Shown piece by piece: positions 1-8,051 of a stretch of 64,000 nucleotides of DNA; position 1 is the first letter of the stretch; the number at the start of each line of letters is the position of its first letter. Below the pieces are notes generated by a model. That model was not told the DNA's origin and searched no databases. It worked only from the letters and a program-made list of their open reading frames with translations. A program made the position numbers and the translations under genes. The stretch lies in assembly GCA_038040195.1 (NCBI GenBank), contig JBBPIR010000006.1, positions 1 to 64,000 on the forward strand. The letters are read 5' to 3'. Origin of the DNA: Chloroflexota bacterium (GTDB lineage: Bacteria; Chloroflexota; Limnocylindria; QHBO01).

Positions 1-1
1 C

Positions 2-472
2 CTCCTGGCCCTGGCCAAGGGGCGCCGCGACCTGGCCTTGTTGCTCGCGGTGGGCACCTTGGCCTTCCCGATGGAATGGGCGCTCAAGTTTTTCGTTGCC
101 ATCCCGCCGATTACCCTGCCCGAACTGGTGGCGGGCATGTTCAACGTCAATGGGGTGGGGCTGGATGACATCGCGGTCTTCCCGGCCGGCCACGCCCTGC
201 GCGCCACCGTGTTCTACGGCCTGGTCGCGTTCTGCATAGCCCGCCTGTCCTCGGATCGGCGGCAGGGCCTGATCGCTTACGGCGTGGCGCTGGTCCTAAT
301 CGTGGCCATCGGCCTGGTCCGGATCTACCTCAATCTCCATTACCCCCTTGATGTGCTGGGCGGATGGATCGCGGGCGCAGCGCTCGTGTCGGTGCTGGTG
401 GCCGTCCACATCCTGGGGGTCGACGAGCGGATGCGTGCCACCATGCGGCAGCGCCTCGTGGCCGGGACCTAG
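2..472 (+). CDS. PAP2-family membrane phosphatase, 5' end missing
   Basis: Family members are multi-span membrane enzymes that hydrolyse lipid phosphates such as phosphatidate or undecaprenyl pyrophosphate. The 156 visible residues are hydrophobic with several predicted spans and carry two PAP2 motifs: FPAGH (PSGH-type) and RIYLNLHYPLDVLGG (the SRxYLGxHYPxDV-type motif with the catalytic His). The reading frame is open to base 2, so the true start and the first PAP2 motif lie outside the window; TTG at 38 is probably an internal codon. The stop at 470-472 is 8 nt ahead of a DedA gene, suggesting a two-gene unit for lipid-carrier recycling. That role is inference; the substrate cannot be told from sequence. 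Confidence 0.8.
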   Translation, partial: LLALAKGRRDLALLLAVGTLAFPMEWALKFFVAIPPITLPELVAGMFNVNGVGLDDIAVFPAGHALRATVFYGLVAFCIARLSSDRRQGLIAYGVALVLIVAIGLVRIYLNLHYPLDVLGGWIAGAALVSVLVAVHILGVDERMRATMRQRLVAGT

Positions 473-480
473 CCTGCGGC

Positions 481-1149
481 GTGCTGGAGTTCATCGACCA
501 GCAGGTCATCCCGTTCTTCCTGGCCCTCTACGACGACATCGGCTACGTAGGCGTGGCGGTGGGCGTCGGGCTCGAGACGTTCGTCCCCATCCTCCCATCC
601 GAGGTCATCGTCCCCATGGCGGGCTGGAAAATCGCCCAGTCGGGAGCCGATCCCGCGGTCGTCGAGTGGCTGACCGCGCAACCCTGGACCTTCATCGGCG
701 TCATGGTCGCGGCCACCATCGGGGCAGCCGCCGGCTCTCTGGCGGGGTACCTGATCGGAGCCTGGGGCGGCCGACCACTTCTGGACCGATACGGACGCTA
801 TGTCCACATCCACCCCGACGACCTGGACCGCGCGGACGCCTGGTTCGCCCGCTACGGCGGCTGGGCCGTCTTCCTTGCCCGCTTCGTCCCGCTCCTGCGG
901 GCGTTGATCAACTATCCCGCTGGGGTGGCCCGCATGCCCATCGGGCGCTTCCTGCTGTTCTCGATCCTGGGCTCCATCCCGTGGAACCTGGCCCTCGTCA
1001 CCGCGGGGTGGGTGCTGGGCGAGAACTACGAGGCGCTGTACGAAGCCATTCGGCCGTTCGAGATCCTGATCTACGTCGTGGTGGTGCTCGGTGTCGCCTT
1101 CATCCTCATTCGCTGGGCCCGAGGCAGGAGCGCGCCGCAGCAGGTTTGA
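481..1149 (+). CDS. DedA family (SNARE-associated) membrane protein
   Basis: DedA proteins are polytopic inner-membrane proteins; some act as flippases for undecaprenyl phosphate or phospholipids. The 222-residue product has the N-terminal family signature around LETFVPILPSEVIVPMAG, re-entrant-type hydrophobic segments, a central soluble stretch (YGRYVHIHPDDLDRADAWF) and the conserved RFVPLLRALINYPAG segment. Starting at GTG 481 places the signature about 25 residues in, as usual; upstream in-frame codons lie inside the PAP2 gene and read as arginine-rich noise. The close spacing to the PAP2 gene suggests co-transcription and a shared role in lipid-carrier traffic (inference). Confidence 0.85.
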   Translation: MLEFIDQQVIPFFLALYDDIGYVGVAVGVGLETFVPILPSEVIVPMAGWKIAQSGADPAVVEWLTAQPWTFIGVMVAATIGAAAGSLAGYLIGAWGGRPLLDRYGRYVHIHPDDLDRADAWFARYGGWAVFLARFVPLLRALINYPAGVARMPIGRFLLFSILGSIPWNLALVTAGWVLGENYEALYEAIRPFEILIYVVVVLGVAFILIRWARGRSAPQQV

Positions 1150-1174
1150 CCGGCCGTCGGGGGCGTGGCAGCAT
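1146..1174 (+). promoter_or_regulatory. possible promoter for the FMN riboswitch transcript
   Basis: A TTGACC hexamer at 1146-1151 overlaps the dedA stop codon. It is separated by 17 nt from CAGCAT at 1169-1174, and the riboswitch starts about 25 nt later. The -35 is good and the -10 is weak, so this is only a candidate. Confidence 0.3.
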
Positions 1175-1198
1175 CGGGTTGCAACTGAACGAATCCAT

Positions 1199-1380
1199 CG
1201 CCTTCGGGGCGGGGTGAAACCCCCCACCGGCGGTCGGTCCGGTGAACGGACCAGCCCGCGAACCCCGTGAGGCCGGCGGCCGCGGAGAGGCTGCCGGGGC
1301 ACCTCGCGGGGCCGACCTGACCCCGGCGCCAGCCGGGCAGACAGGGCCGACGGTGACAGTCCGGATGGGAGAGGGCGAGC
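1199..1380 (+). promoter_or_regulatory. FMN riboswitch (RFN element)
   Basis: The conserved RFN blocks are present in the right order: CTTCGGGGCGGGGTGAAA then CCCACCGGCGGT at 1202-1234, AGCCCGCGA near 1253, GGGGCCGACCTGACC near 1309-1323, then GGGCCGACGGTGACAGTCC and GGATGGGAGAGGGCG at about 1345-1379. These are the P1-P6 junction sequences of the FMN aptamer. About 120 nt separate the aptamer from the start codon of the ABC ATPase gene and would hold the expression platform. I could not separate a terminator from a ribosome-site sequesterer by eye. Regulation by flavin of the downstream transporter operon follows from the known function of this RNA. The remainder of the 352-nt gap (1150-1501) holds only a candidate promoter and this platform. 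Confidence 0.95.
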
Positions 1381-1501
1381 ACGAGGCGTTCCTCCGACGA
1401 CCCGCGGACCGATCGGCGCTGCGCGCCGGGCTGGGATCGCGTTTCGGTCGAAGGCGCCGCGGCTGCCACGTCCCCGTCGCGCGATGGCGCATGGGAGACC
1501 G

Positions 1502-2341
1502 ATGGAGCATACGAGCCAACCAGGGCCGGCGATCACGATCGAGGACCTGACGGTCCGCTTCCCCATGCCCTCGGGGACCCTCACCGCGCTAGACGGTCTG
1601 AGCGGATCGGTCGCTCCCGGCGAACTGGTGGCCGTGATCGGTCCGAACGGGTGCGGGAAGAGCACCCTCCTGCGGGCGATTGCCGGCTTGCTGGCACCCA
1701 GCGCGGGACGCATCGGTCTTAGGCCCGAAGGATCACCTCCGCATGCCGGAGATGGGCGCACAGGCCTCGTGTTCCAGCAGCCCCGGTTGTTGGGCTGGCG
1801 CTCCGCGCTAGACAACGTTGCCCTGCCCCTGGAATTGAGAGGGACGCCGCGTCCCGAGCGGCATCAGGCCGCCGAACGCGCGCTGGCCCAGGTCGGCCTG
1901 GCCGACGACGGCGTCAGCGCCCTGCGACCCCGAGAGCTTTCGGGCGGCATGCAGCAGAGGGTCGCCCTCGCCCGATCGTTGGTCACCGACCCGCCGGTCC
2001 TGCTGCTGGACGAGCCGTTCAGCGCCCTGGATGCGCTGACCCGTGACGCGTTTGACGTTCAGCTGGAGGCCCTGTGGCTGGCCCGGCGGCGGACGGTGGT
2101 CCTGGTCACTCACTCGGTGGGCGAGGCCATCGGGCTGGCGGACCGCATCTGGGTCATGACCCCGCGACCGGGACGCATCGCGGCCGACATCCGCGTACCG
2201 CTCGCGCGCCCCCGGCCGCCCGGGCTGACCGGAGATCCGGGCATGGCCGCTGTCGAGTCCCAGGTCCGCCAGGCGTTGGCCGCCGCCCACGCCCCCGAGC
2301 TCGAGGGCTGGGCCGAGCCGGGTCAGGAGGCCGCGGCATGA
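1502..2341 (+). CDS. ribZ: riboflavin ABC importer, ATPase subunit (NitT/TauT type)
   Basis: ATP-binding subunit of a NitT/TauT-like importer. The 279-residue product has Walker A (GPNGCGKST), a Q-loop (VFQQPRLLGW), the ABC signature LSGGMQQRVALARSL, Walker B VLLLDEPFSALD and the H-loop His (VTHSVGEA), all at normal spacing. ATG 1502 is preferred because GGGAGA lies 5 nt upstream; ATG 1484 is in frame but has no such site. It is the first gene after the FMN riboswitch and overlaps the permease gene by ATGA. By sequence alone the family also imports thiamin precursors, sulfonates or nitrate. The flavin specificity is inferred from the riboswitch and from the RibXY systems described in Chloroflexi. 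The symbol is assigned by position. Confidence 0.85.
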   Translation: MEHTSQPGPAITIEDLTVRFPMPSGTLTALDGLSGSVAPGELVAVIGPNGCGKSTLLRAIAGLLAPSAGRIGLRPEGSPPHAGDGRTGLVFQQPRLLGWRSALDNVALPLELRGTPRPERHQAAERALAQVGLADDGVSALRPRELSGGMQQRVALARSLVTDPPVLLLDEPFSALDALTRDAFDVQLEALWLARRRTVVLVTHSVGEAIGLADRIWVMTPRPGRIAADIRVPLARPRPPGLTGDPGMAAVESQVRQALAAAHAPELEGWAEPGQEAAA

Positions 2342-3087
2342 CCATCCTCCGCCGGCTGGGTTTCATCGCCCTGAGTGCCGGCGCATTCCTCGCGGCCTGG
2401 AAGGTCATCGTCCTCATCGGCGGCTACCCCGAGTACATCCTGCCCGCCCCCGAGGTAGTCGCGGCCCGCGCGGCCGAGGCCATCCAGAACGGGACGCTCC
2501 AACCCCACCTGGCGGCCACCGTGGAGGAGAGCGTCATCGGTTTCTTGGTCGGCGCCCTGGTGGCGGTCGTGGTCGGCATCCTGCTGGCCAAGAGCTTGAC
2601 CGCGGAGCGCGTGCTTTCACCGTACCTGGTCGCTGCCCAGGCCATCCCAATCCTCGCCCTGGCGCCCCTCATCGACATCTGGTTCGGCGGCGGGCTAACC
2701 GCACGAGTTGTGATCTGTGCTCTGATCGTGTTCTTCCCGATTGCCATCGCGACCATGGTCGGCATCCGGTCCACCGACCCGCTTCTGGTCGAGATGGCCC
2801 GCGCCTACGGTGCCCGCCCTCTGCAGGTCACTCGTCTCTTGGAGCTGCCTTCGGCGCTGCCCGTCCTCTTCGGTGGGCTCCGGGTGGGCGTGACCCTGGC
2901 CGTCATCGGCGCCGTGGTGGCCGAATGGGCCGGCGCCAGCATCGGTCTGGGCGTCCTCATCAACATCGCCGACCAGGGCCTGTTCGACACCCCATTGATG
3001 TTCGTGGCCCTGGCCAGCCTGGCCGTACTGGGCCTTGCCTTCTATGGCGCGGTGCTCATGGCCGAGCGCGTGCTGATCCCCCGATGA
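2338..3087 (+). CDS. ribX: riboflavin ABC importer, permease subunit
   Basis: Inner-membrane permease of the BPD_transp_1 (NitT/TauT, SsuC/ThiX-like) family. The 249-residue product has about six membrane spans and an EAA loop near MARAYGARPLQVTRLLELPSALP that contacts the ATPase. ATG 2338 overlaps the ATPase stop (ATGA), so translation is probably coupled. With the flanking ATPase and substrate-binding lipoprotein it makes a complete importer under the FMN riboswitch. Riboflavin as substrate is an inference from that regulation; the permease sequence itself does not define it. Confidence 0.85.
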   Translation: MTILRRLGFIALSAGAFLAAWKVIVLIGGYPEYILPAPEVVAARAAEAIQNGTLQPHLAATVEESVIGFLVGALVAVVVGILLAKSLTAERVLSPYLVAAQAIPILALAPLIDIWFGGGLTARVVICALIVFFPIAIATMVGIRSTDPLLVEMARAYGARPLQVTRLLELPSALPVLFGGLRVGVTLAVIGAVVAEWAGASIGLGVLINIADQGLFDTPLMFVALASLAVLGLAFYGAVLMAERVLIPR

Positions 3088-3104
3088 ACGCCGAAAGGAA
3101 ACCG

Positions 3105-4133
3105 ATGCGGACCCGTGCCCTTCCCCTGGCCGTCGCGCTGACCTTGACCGTTGCGGCCTGCAACCCAACCGCGTCAGTCAGCCCAAGTGCAAGTTTCGAT
3201 CCCGCTGCCTCCGCGACCCCGTCTCGCGAGCTCCGCCAGGTGCGGCTCCTGCTCGGCTTCCGCCCCGACGTCCAGTTCGCGCCGTTCTACCTGGCCCAGC
3301 AGGAGGGCTACTACGCCGATGCCGGGTTGGAGGTGACTATCGAGCACGCCGGTGGCGGCGAGCTCATCCGCCTCGTGGCCGACGGCCAGGCCGAGTTCGG
3401 GGTCGCCGATGCCACCGATGTCATGATCGCCCGGACCAGCGGGATTCCGGTGACGTACGTGTCGTCCCTGTTCCAGTCGTTTCCGGTGGCCCTGATTCGC
3501 CTAACCGGCTCGGTGTCGACGGACCCGGCCGAACTGGCCGGGATGACCATTGGCACTCCTGGCCGATTCGGGTCGTCGTGGCACGCCCTGTTGGCGCTGC
3601 TCGACGCTGGCGGCCTGACCGCGGACGACGTGACCATCCGGGAATATCCGCAGTTCAACCAGGTCGAGGGCTTCTTGGCCGGGGACGTCGACCTCATCAC
3701 GGGCTTCCGGAACAACGAGCCCATCCGGCTGGCCGCGGAAGGGTTTGCGACCGATCTGCTGACGATTGACGAGGTCGCCCCACTCCCCGGTCCCGGGGTG
3801 GTGGTCGGCGACGAGCTCCTCGCCGACGATCAGGCGCTGGTCGAGGCTTTCGCATCGGCGACGGCCGCCGCCCAAGCGGCCGTGGTGCATGAGCCCGCCG
3901 CTGGCCTCGCCGCCGCCGCGACGGCCGTTCCGACTCTCTGGGAGGACATGGACACGGCCCGGTCGGTCCTGCTCGCGACCATTGACCTGTGGGAGGGGGA
4001 CGGCGCGCTGCCGATGGGCGCGATTGACCAGGACCTGTGGGAGTCTGGTTTCGCCACCATGGTCGGCCTTGGCTTCATCGATGGCTCGGTCGCGCCGGAC
4101 GAAATGTACTGGCCTGCGATTCGCCTCGACTGA
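3105..4133 (+). CDS. ribY: riboflavin ABC importer, substrate-binding lipoprotein (NMT1/THI5-like)
   Basis: Extracytoplasmic binding protein of 342 residues. The N-terminus has a signal peptide ending in a lipobox (TVAAC, Cys about residue 20), followed by a Ser/Ala-rich linker and an NMT1/THI5-like fold with FAPFYLAQQEGYYADAGLEV, typical of thiamin-precursor and riboflavin binding proteins. ATG 3105 is chosen because AAAGGA lies 5 nt upstream and the lipoprotein signal starts there; an alternative ATG at 3084 overlaps the permease stop. It ends the riboswitch operon and converges with the TauE/SafE gene. Its ligand is inferred to be riboflavin or a flavin precursor; pyrimidine binding would be the main alternative. 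Confidence 0.85.
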   Translation: MRTRALPLAVALTLTVAACNPTASVSPSASFDPAASATPSRELRQVRLLLGFRPDVQFAPFYLAQQEGYYADAGLEVTIEHAGGGELIRLVADGQAEFGVADATDVMIARTSGIPVTYVSSLFQSFPVALIRLTGSVSTDPAELAGMTIGTPGRFGSSWHALLALLDAGGLTADDVTIREYPQFNQVEGFLAGDVDLITGFRNNEPIRLAAEGFATDLLTIDEVAPLPGPGVVVGDELLADDQALVEAFASATAAAQAAVVHEPAAGLAAAATAVPTLWEDMDTARSVLLATIDLWEGDGALPMGAIDQDLWESGFATMVGLGFIDGSVAPDEMYWPAIRLD

Positions 4134-4148
4134 CGACGCCTCGGTTAC

Positions 4149-4880
4149 TCAGCCGCCGATGAGGAACACGAGGCCGGCCACGATCAGGACGACCTCGATG
4201 ATGGCCACGAAGACGCGCTCTGGCAGGCGGTCCACGATCCGCTTGCCGATCACGGAGCCGGCAATCATGGCCGGAGCCATCACCAGCCCGATCCCGACGG
4301 TGGCGGCCGTCAGGAGCGCGGCGGTCCCGTACGCGACCAGCTTGGCAACGTGCATGACCACGGTGGCCGCTGCCTCGGTGCCGATGTAGGCGCTCTTCAC
4401 CAGCCCGGCGCGAAGGAAGAACGGCGCCATGATCGGCCCGACGGAACCGACCAGGGCCGACGCAAAGGCAAACCCCGCACCGATGACCGTGAAGGTCCGC
4501 GCGCCGAGCACGCCGCCCGGTTGGGGTCCGAGGCGGCGCCAGGCCACCGAGATCAACAGGAACGCACCGATGAGCCGCGTCAGGGCGTCCAATGGCGCAG
4601 CGGCGAACAGGAAACCGCCGATCAACGCGGCCGGGATACCACCCAGCGCGAACCAGCCCACGATCCGTCGATCGACGGCATCGCGGTTGATGACCACCCG
4701 CGATCCGTTGCCCACCAGCTGGGCGATGGTCAGGATGGGGATCGCGTCCCGCGGGCCGAAGAGGGCGACCAGGACGGGGAGCAGGATGGCTGCCCCGCCG
4801 AAACCGGCCACGGCGGCCAGCGTGCTGGCCGCCAGCGCGGCAACGGTCAGCAGCGCCAGCTCGAGGAGCAGCTCGGTCAT
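4149..4880 (-). CDS. TauE/SafE (TSUP) family membrane transporter
   Basis: 243 residues, almost entirely hydrophobic with about eight spans arranged as two similar halves, as in the TSUP family (sulfite, sulfonate, sulfoacetate exporters and relatives). The family-typical glycine-rich start AAVAGFGGAAILLPVLV and the second-half repeat ALVGSVGPIMAPFFLRAGL are visible. It follows folD by 20 nt on the same strand and probably belongs to the fchA-folD transcript. No link between this transporter and folate metabolism is known to me, so the substrate is left open. Confidence 0.8.
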   Translation of the reverse strand: MTELLLELALLTVAALAASTLAAVAGFGGAAILLPVLVALFGPRDAIPILTIAQLVGNGSRVVINRDAVDRRIVGWFALGGIPAALIGGFLFAAAPLDALTRLIGAFLLISVAWRRLGPQPGGVLGARTFTVIGAGFAFASALVGSVGPIMAPFFLRAGLVKSAYIGTEAAATVVMHVAKLVAYGTAALLTAATVGIGLVMAPAMIAGSVIGKRIVDRLPERVFVAIIEVVLIVAGLVFLIGG

Positions 4881-4900
4881 GAGCCGGCCCCCGGCATCGG

Positions 4901-5773
4901 TCAGTCCGTGGCGATCTTGGTGACCAGGCGGACCGCCCCTTCGGCAGCGGTGACGACCTGGTCGAGCAGCATCATCGTGGTCACCGGTCCCACACCACCG
5001 GGAACCGGGGTGATGGCCGCGACCAAGGGCTGGACCCGCTCGAAGTCGACGTCGCCCACGACACCGGCCGCGGTGACGTTGATCCCGCAGTCCACAACCA
5101 CAGCCGTCGGATTGACGAATTCGGGACCGATGAGTGCCGGCACCCCGGCAGCCACCACGAGGATCTCCGCCTCTCGCGTCGCGCGCGCCAGGTCCGCTGT
5201 TCCGCTGTGGGCCACCGCCACGTTCGCGCCCTGGGCGGCAAGAAGTGCCGCGGTCGGCTGCCCTACCACCCGCGAACGTCCGACGACAACGGTCGGGCGT
5301 CCGGCCACCGGGATCCGGTAGTGGTTCAGGATTTCCATCACCGCCACCGCGGTCGCCGGCATGAAGGCGGGCTCACCACGGGCCAGTTGCCTCGCGCTGA
5401 CCGGACTCGCGCCGTCCACGTCCTTGGCGGGATCAACCAGCTGACCGACCGCTTCGGGGTCCAAGTGGGCGGGGATGGGGTAGATGACGACGATGCCGGC
5501 CACGGTCGGGTCCTGGTTCAGCGCCTCGAGGGCGGCAGCGGCATCGTTCATGGTGGCGTGATCCGGCAGCCGAACGTCCCTGGGCGCGATGCCGATCGAT
5601 CCGGCCGAGCGCGCGAGGCTCTGGGCGTACGAGACCTCGGGGCCCGCGTCCGCAAACCGGAGGATGGCGAGACCTGGCATGCCCGCCTGCGCGGTCAGCG
5701 AAGTCACGCGGGTGGCGAGATCTCGGCGGTGGAGATCGGCAATCGAGCGACCATCGAGGATGCGGCCGCTCAC
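4901..5773 (-). CDS. folD: FolD-like methylenetetrahydrofolate dehydrogenase lacking the cyclohydrolase Lys
   Basis: FolD normally converts methylene-THF to methenyl-THF (NADP-linked) and then to formyl-THF. The 290-residue length, the Rossmann segment VVVGRSRVVGQPTAALL, the DVDG motif and the C-terminal ITPVPGGVGPVT motif are all FolD. However, the catalytic region reads VSYAQSLARSAGSIGI: the Tyr is kept, but the Lys four residues later (E. coli Lys54, human Lys56) is Leu. In GIVVIYPIPAHLD the conserved Gln of GILVQLPLP is Ile. The usual CTPxG segment is also altered. The dinucleotide site therefore looks intact while the cyclohydrolase chemistry looks lost. The gene overlaps fchA (ATGA), which could supply that step. 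Identity as a FolD homologue is firm; the activity is inferred. Confidence 0.88.
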   Translation of the reverse strand: MSGRILDGRSIADLHRRDLATRVTSLTAQAGMPGLAILRFADAGPEVSYAQSLARSAGSIGIAPRDVRLPDHATMNDAAAALEALNQDPTVAGIVVIYPIPAHLDPEAVGQLVDPAKDVDGASPVSARQLARGEPAFMPATAVAVMEILNHYRIPVAGRPTVVVGRSRVVGQPTAALLAAQGANVAVAHSGTADLARATREAEILVVAAGVPALIGPEFVNPTAVVVDCGINVTAAGVVGDVDFERVQPLVAAITPVPGGVGPVTTMMLLDQVVTAAEGAVRLVTKIATD

Positions 5774-6414
5774 ACGCTCATCCTCTGGCTGACGGCCGCC
5801 AGGGTCTCGGCCTCGCGTTTGGTGACGATGGATTCGAGTTCGGCCAGCCGAACCGCGGCTTCGGCCCGCAACGGGTGAGCGTCTGGAAGCGATGGGAGGT
5901 TGATCCTCACGTTGAGGGCGGCTCCGCGCGCCGCGGCCGCGGCCAGCAGCGCCGCCGCCCCGGCGTCGCTGACCGCGTTGCGATTGCCGATGGACGCGAT
6001 GCTGGCGGCCAGGTCCAGGACCTTGGCCGCAAGCCGGGCCACCCTCAGTGGGATCTCCGTGGCGGCCACCGACGCCTCGCCGATGGCGGTCTTTCGAGCT
6101 GCTCGTTCCTGGTCATTGTCACGCGGCAAACGCCGCGCCGTGACCACGGCCAGGTAAGCGGCGGCGTCCTCTTCGGCCGCGGCGAGCAGCGAGACGCGGA
6201 GCTCGCCGGCAGCGGCACCGATCTGGCGCGCGACCGGGTCGACCTCCTCGTACTCAGGCTTGCCGAGCGTGAGCTCGCAGACCATTTCGACCAGGGCGGC
6301 ACCCAGGGCACCCGCCAGGGCGCTGGCGCTGCCGCCGCCGGGCACCGGGGCGCGCGACGCCAACCGCTCGGTGAGGTCGCGGACGGTCAGTTCAGCGATT
6401 GGCGGGCTGCTCAT
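5770..6414 (-). CDS. fchA: cyclodeaminase/methenyl-THF cyclohydrolase family protein (FchA-like)
   Basis: 214 residues matching the FTCD_C fold: an all-helical protein with the glycine-rich entry motif PVPGGGSASALAGALGAALV and long amphipathic helices. Relatives are formiminotetrahydrofolate cyclodeaminase and FchA, which hydrolyses methenyl-THF to 10-formyl-THF. No formiminotransferase domain is present and no histidine-degradation genes are nearby, so the FchA role is favoured. It is the first gene of the operon: a TACAAT hexamer (6424-6429, minus strand) ends 9 nt before the ATG, predicting a very short or absent leader. It overlaps folD by ATGA, so the two enzymes are probably made together. 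Confidence 0.82.
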   Translation of the reverse strand: MSSPPIAELTVRDLTERLASRAPVPGGGSASALAGALGAALVEMVCELTLGKPEYEEVDPVARQIGAAAGELRVSLLAAAEEDAAAYLAVVTARRLPRDNDQERAARKTAIGEASVAATEIPLRVARLAAKVLDLAASIASIGNRNAVSDAGAAALLAAAAARGAALNVRINLPSLPDAHPLRAEAAVRLAELESIVTKREAETLAAVSQRMSV

Positions 6415-6513
6415 GGGCAGCCGATTGTACGGGGAGCGGAGAAGGAGCCCGGCAGGCCCGCGGGAGAGGGACGCGGCGCCCGCCGAGCTGTGCGATGAGC
6501 CCCCGAGGCGCTG

Positions 6514-6777
6514 TCAGGCCGCGGGGTCCAGAGCGTCGACGAACCAGCGGCGGCGCCACGCGTCGAAGACCAGCTCCAGCGACTCCCCGGATTCGACCTC
6601 CACCACCAGCATCAGGCGTGGGGAGCTCCCCGCTGGATACGCCGCACGCTCGTCACGGACCGTGGCCAGGCGTGCCACGCGCAGCTCCCGGTCACCGAAC
6701 CGGATGCGGGTGGGTCGGACGTAGCGTGCATCCCAGGCGACCGACGCCGGGACGGGGGTAATGGAGACGAGTGCCAT
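6514..6777 (-). CDS. small LexA-controlled protein next to dinB, function unknown
   Basis: 87 residues, acidic and basic residues mixed, no membrane span, ending in LELVFDAWRRRWFVDALDPAA; mostly beta by appearance (RIRFGDRELRVARLATV, RLMLVVEVESGESLEL). I recall similar short uncharacterised proteins (DUF6504-like) encoded beside Y-family polymerases in actinobacteria, but cannot verify this here. It has its own strong promoter carrying a LexA box (see 6784-6812), and the ATG follows the -10 by only 6 nt, so a leaderless SOS-induced transcript is predicted. A role in translesion repair is inference from regulation and position. Confidence 0.7.
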   Translation of the reverse strand: MALVSITPVPASVAWDARYVRPTRIRFGDRELRVARLATVRDERAAYPAGSSPRLMLVVEVESGESLELVFDAWRRRWFVDALDPAA

Positions 6778-6783
6778 ACCCGG

Positions 6784-6812
6784 AGAATACGAACAGATGT
6801 TCTAGTTGTCAA
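6784..6812 (-). promoter_or_regulatory. SOS promoter with LexA box ahead of the small dinB-adjacent gene
   Basis: On the minus strand TTGACA (6807-6812) and TATTCT (6784-6789) are spaced by exactly 17 nt. Between them lies the GAACATCTGTTC LexA box (6791-6802, GAAC-N4-GTTC). The -35 overlaps the dinB stop codon. The start codon at 6777 is 6 nt past the -10. Confidence 0.85.
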
Positions 6813-8002
6813 GACTCCGGTGGGCGCTCGCTGAACCGGCGTTCGGGCGCCTCGCGCAGTAGTCGGGCCCGAATGATGGCACGGTCGCCGAACTTGTCGC
6901 GGACCGCGTCGGTGGCCTCCGCCAGCCGCTGAACACGCAGGCCGTCATCGAACAGGGTCAGCTGCTGGGCGTCGACCAGCGAGATGGCGGTGATGCCGAT
7001 CAATCGCACCGCGCGGCCGGGCTGCAGGGTGCGGTCGAGGAGGCGTTGGATGACGCTCAGCAGGACCTGGGCGTCCGTGGTCGGGTGCGGCAGCGTCGCC
7101 TGCCTCGTCAACGTTTCGAAGCCCTCGTACCGAAGCTTGAGCTGTACGCCACCCGCCGCCATCTGGTGGCGCCGCAGGCGCCCCGCCACCGACTCCGACA
7201 GCCATAGGAGAGTCCCGTCCAGTCCGGTCCGCTCGGTGATGTCGGTGTTGAACGTGTGCTCATGACCGATGGACTTCGGCGCATGGCCCGGCACCACCGG
7301 CGACGGATCAATGCCGCGCGCGCGATGGCCGAGGTCCACTCCGTGGCGGCCGAATCGCCGACGCAGAGTCTCCTCGGGCACCGCCGCCAGCTGACCGATT
7401 GTCCCTACCCCGTAGTCCGCGAGCGCCTGGCGAACACGGGGACCCACGCCCCACAGGCGGGACACGGGCAATGGGGCCAGGAACGCGGCCTCGTCGCCAG
7501 GCTCGACCACCACCAGCGCATCGGGCTTGCGCAAGTCCGAGGCCACCTTGGCCACGAGCTTGTTGGTGGCCACCCCGACGCTGACCACCAGGCCTACCTC
7601 GGCGCGAACCCGATCCTTGATGGCCTGCCCGATTGTTCGCCCATCCCCCGCAGGGGCCCCGGTGACGTCGAGGAACGCCTCGTCCAGGCTGATGGGCTCG
7701 ACCAGCGGCGTGAACCCGTCGAAGATGCGCATGACCTGGAGGCTGACTTCCGCGTAGCGCTCGAAGCGGCCGGGCAGGAAGACGCCTTGCGGACAGAGCC
7801 GCGCTGCCGTCCGCAGGGGCATGGCGGAATGGACCCCGAAGCGGCGCGCCTCGTACGACGCGGCGCTGACCACGCCCCGGTCGTCGGGCCGGCCGCCCAC
7901 GATCACCGGCAGACCCCGCAGCGACGGGTTGTCGAGCACCTCCACCGAGGCGTAGTACGCGTCGAGGTCGGCATGGATGATCGTGCGCATCGGGCGGGCC
8001 AT
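6809..8002 (-). CDS. dinB: DNA polymerase IV (Y-family translesion polymerase)
   Basis: 397 residues. Catalytic palm motifs are present: ADLDAYYASVE at residues 11-21 (Asp12 metal ligand) and SLDEAFLDVTG further on (Asp-Glu pair), followed by helix-hairpin-helix, thumb and little-finger regions. A beta-clamp-binding peptide QLTLF lies at residues 347-351, arguing for a DinB polymerase that works with the replication clamp. ATG 8002 is preferred: TAGGCT (8013-8018) sits 10 nt upstream with TTGGCG 16 nt further, suggesting an own promoter without a LexA box. It also lies 49 nt after lexA and may be read from the SOS promoter of that gene. GTG 8011 and ATG 7990 are alternative starts. Confidence 0.93.
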   Translation of the reverse strand: MARPMRTIIHADLDAYYASVEVLDNPSLRGLPVIVGGRPDDRGVVSAASYEARRFGVHSAMPLRTAARLCPQGVFLPGRFERYAEVSLQVMRIFDGFTPLVEPISLDEAFLDVTGAPAGDGRTIGQAIKDRVRAEVGLVVSVGVATNKLVAKVASDLRKPDALVVVEPGDEAAFLAPLPVSRLWGVGPRVRQALADYGVGTIGQLAAVPEETLRRRFGRHGVDLGHRARGIDPSPVVPGHAPKSIGHEHTFNTDITERTGLDGTLLWLSESVAGRLRRHQMAAGGVQLKLRYEGFETLTRQATLPHPTTDAQVLLSVIQRLLDRTLQPGRAVRLIGITAISLVDAQQLTLFDDGLRVQRLAEATDAVRDKFGDRAIIRARLLREAPERRFSERPPES

Positions 8003-8051
8003 GGGTCCCACCAGCCTAGCGGCGGCACGGGCGCCGCCAAGGGTCAGTTGA

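Noticed and set aside
1242-1550. Small ORF of about 100 codons across the riboswitch
   Set aside because: Overlaps conserved RNA aptamer sequence and reads as low-complexity Arg/Gly/Ala.
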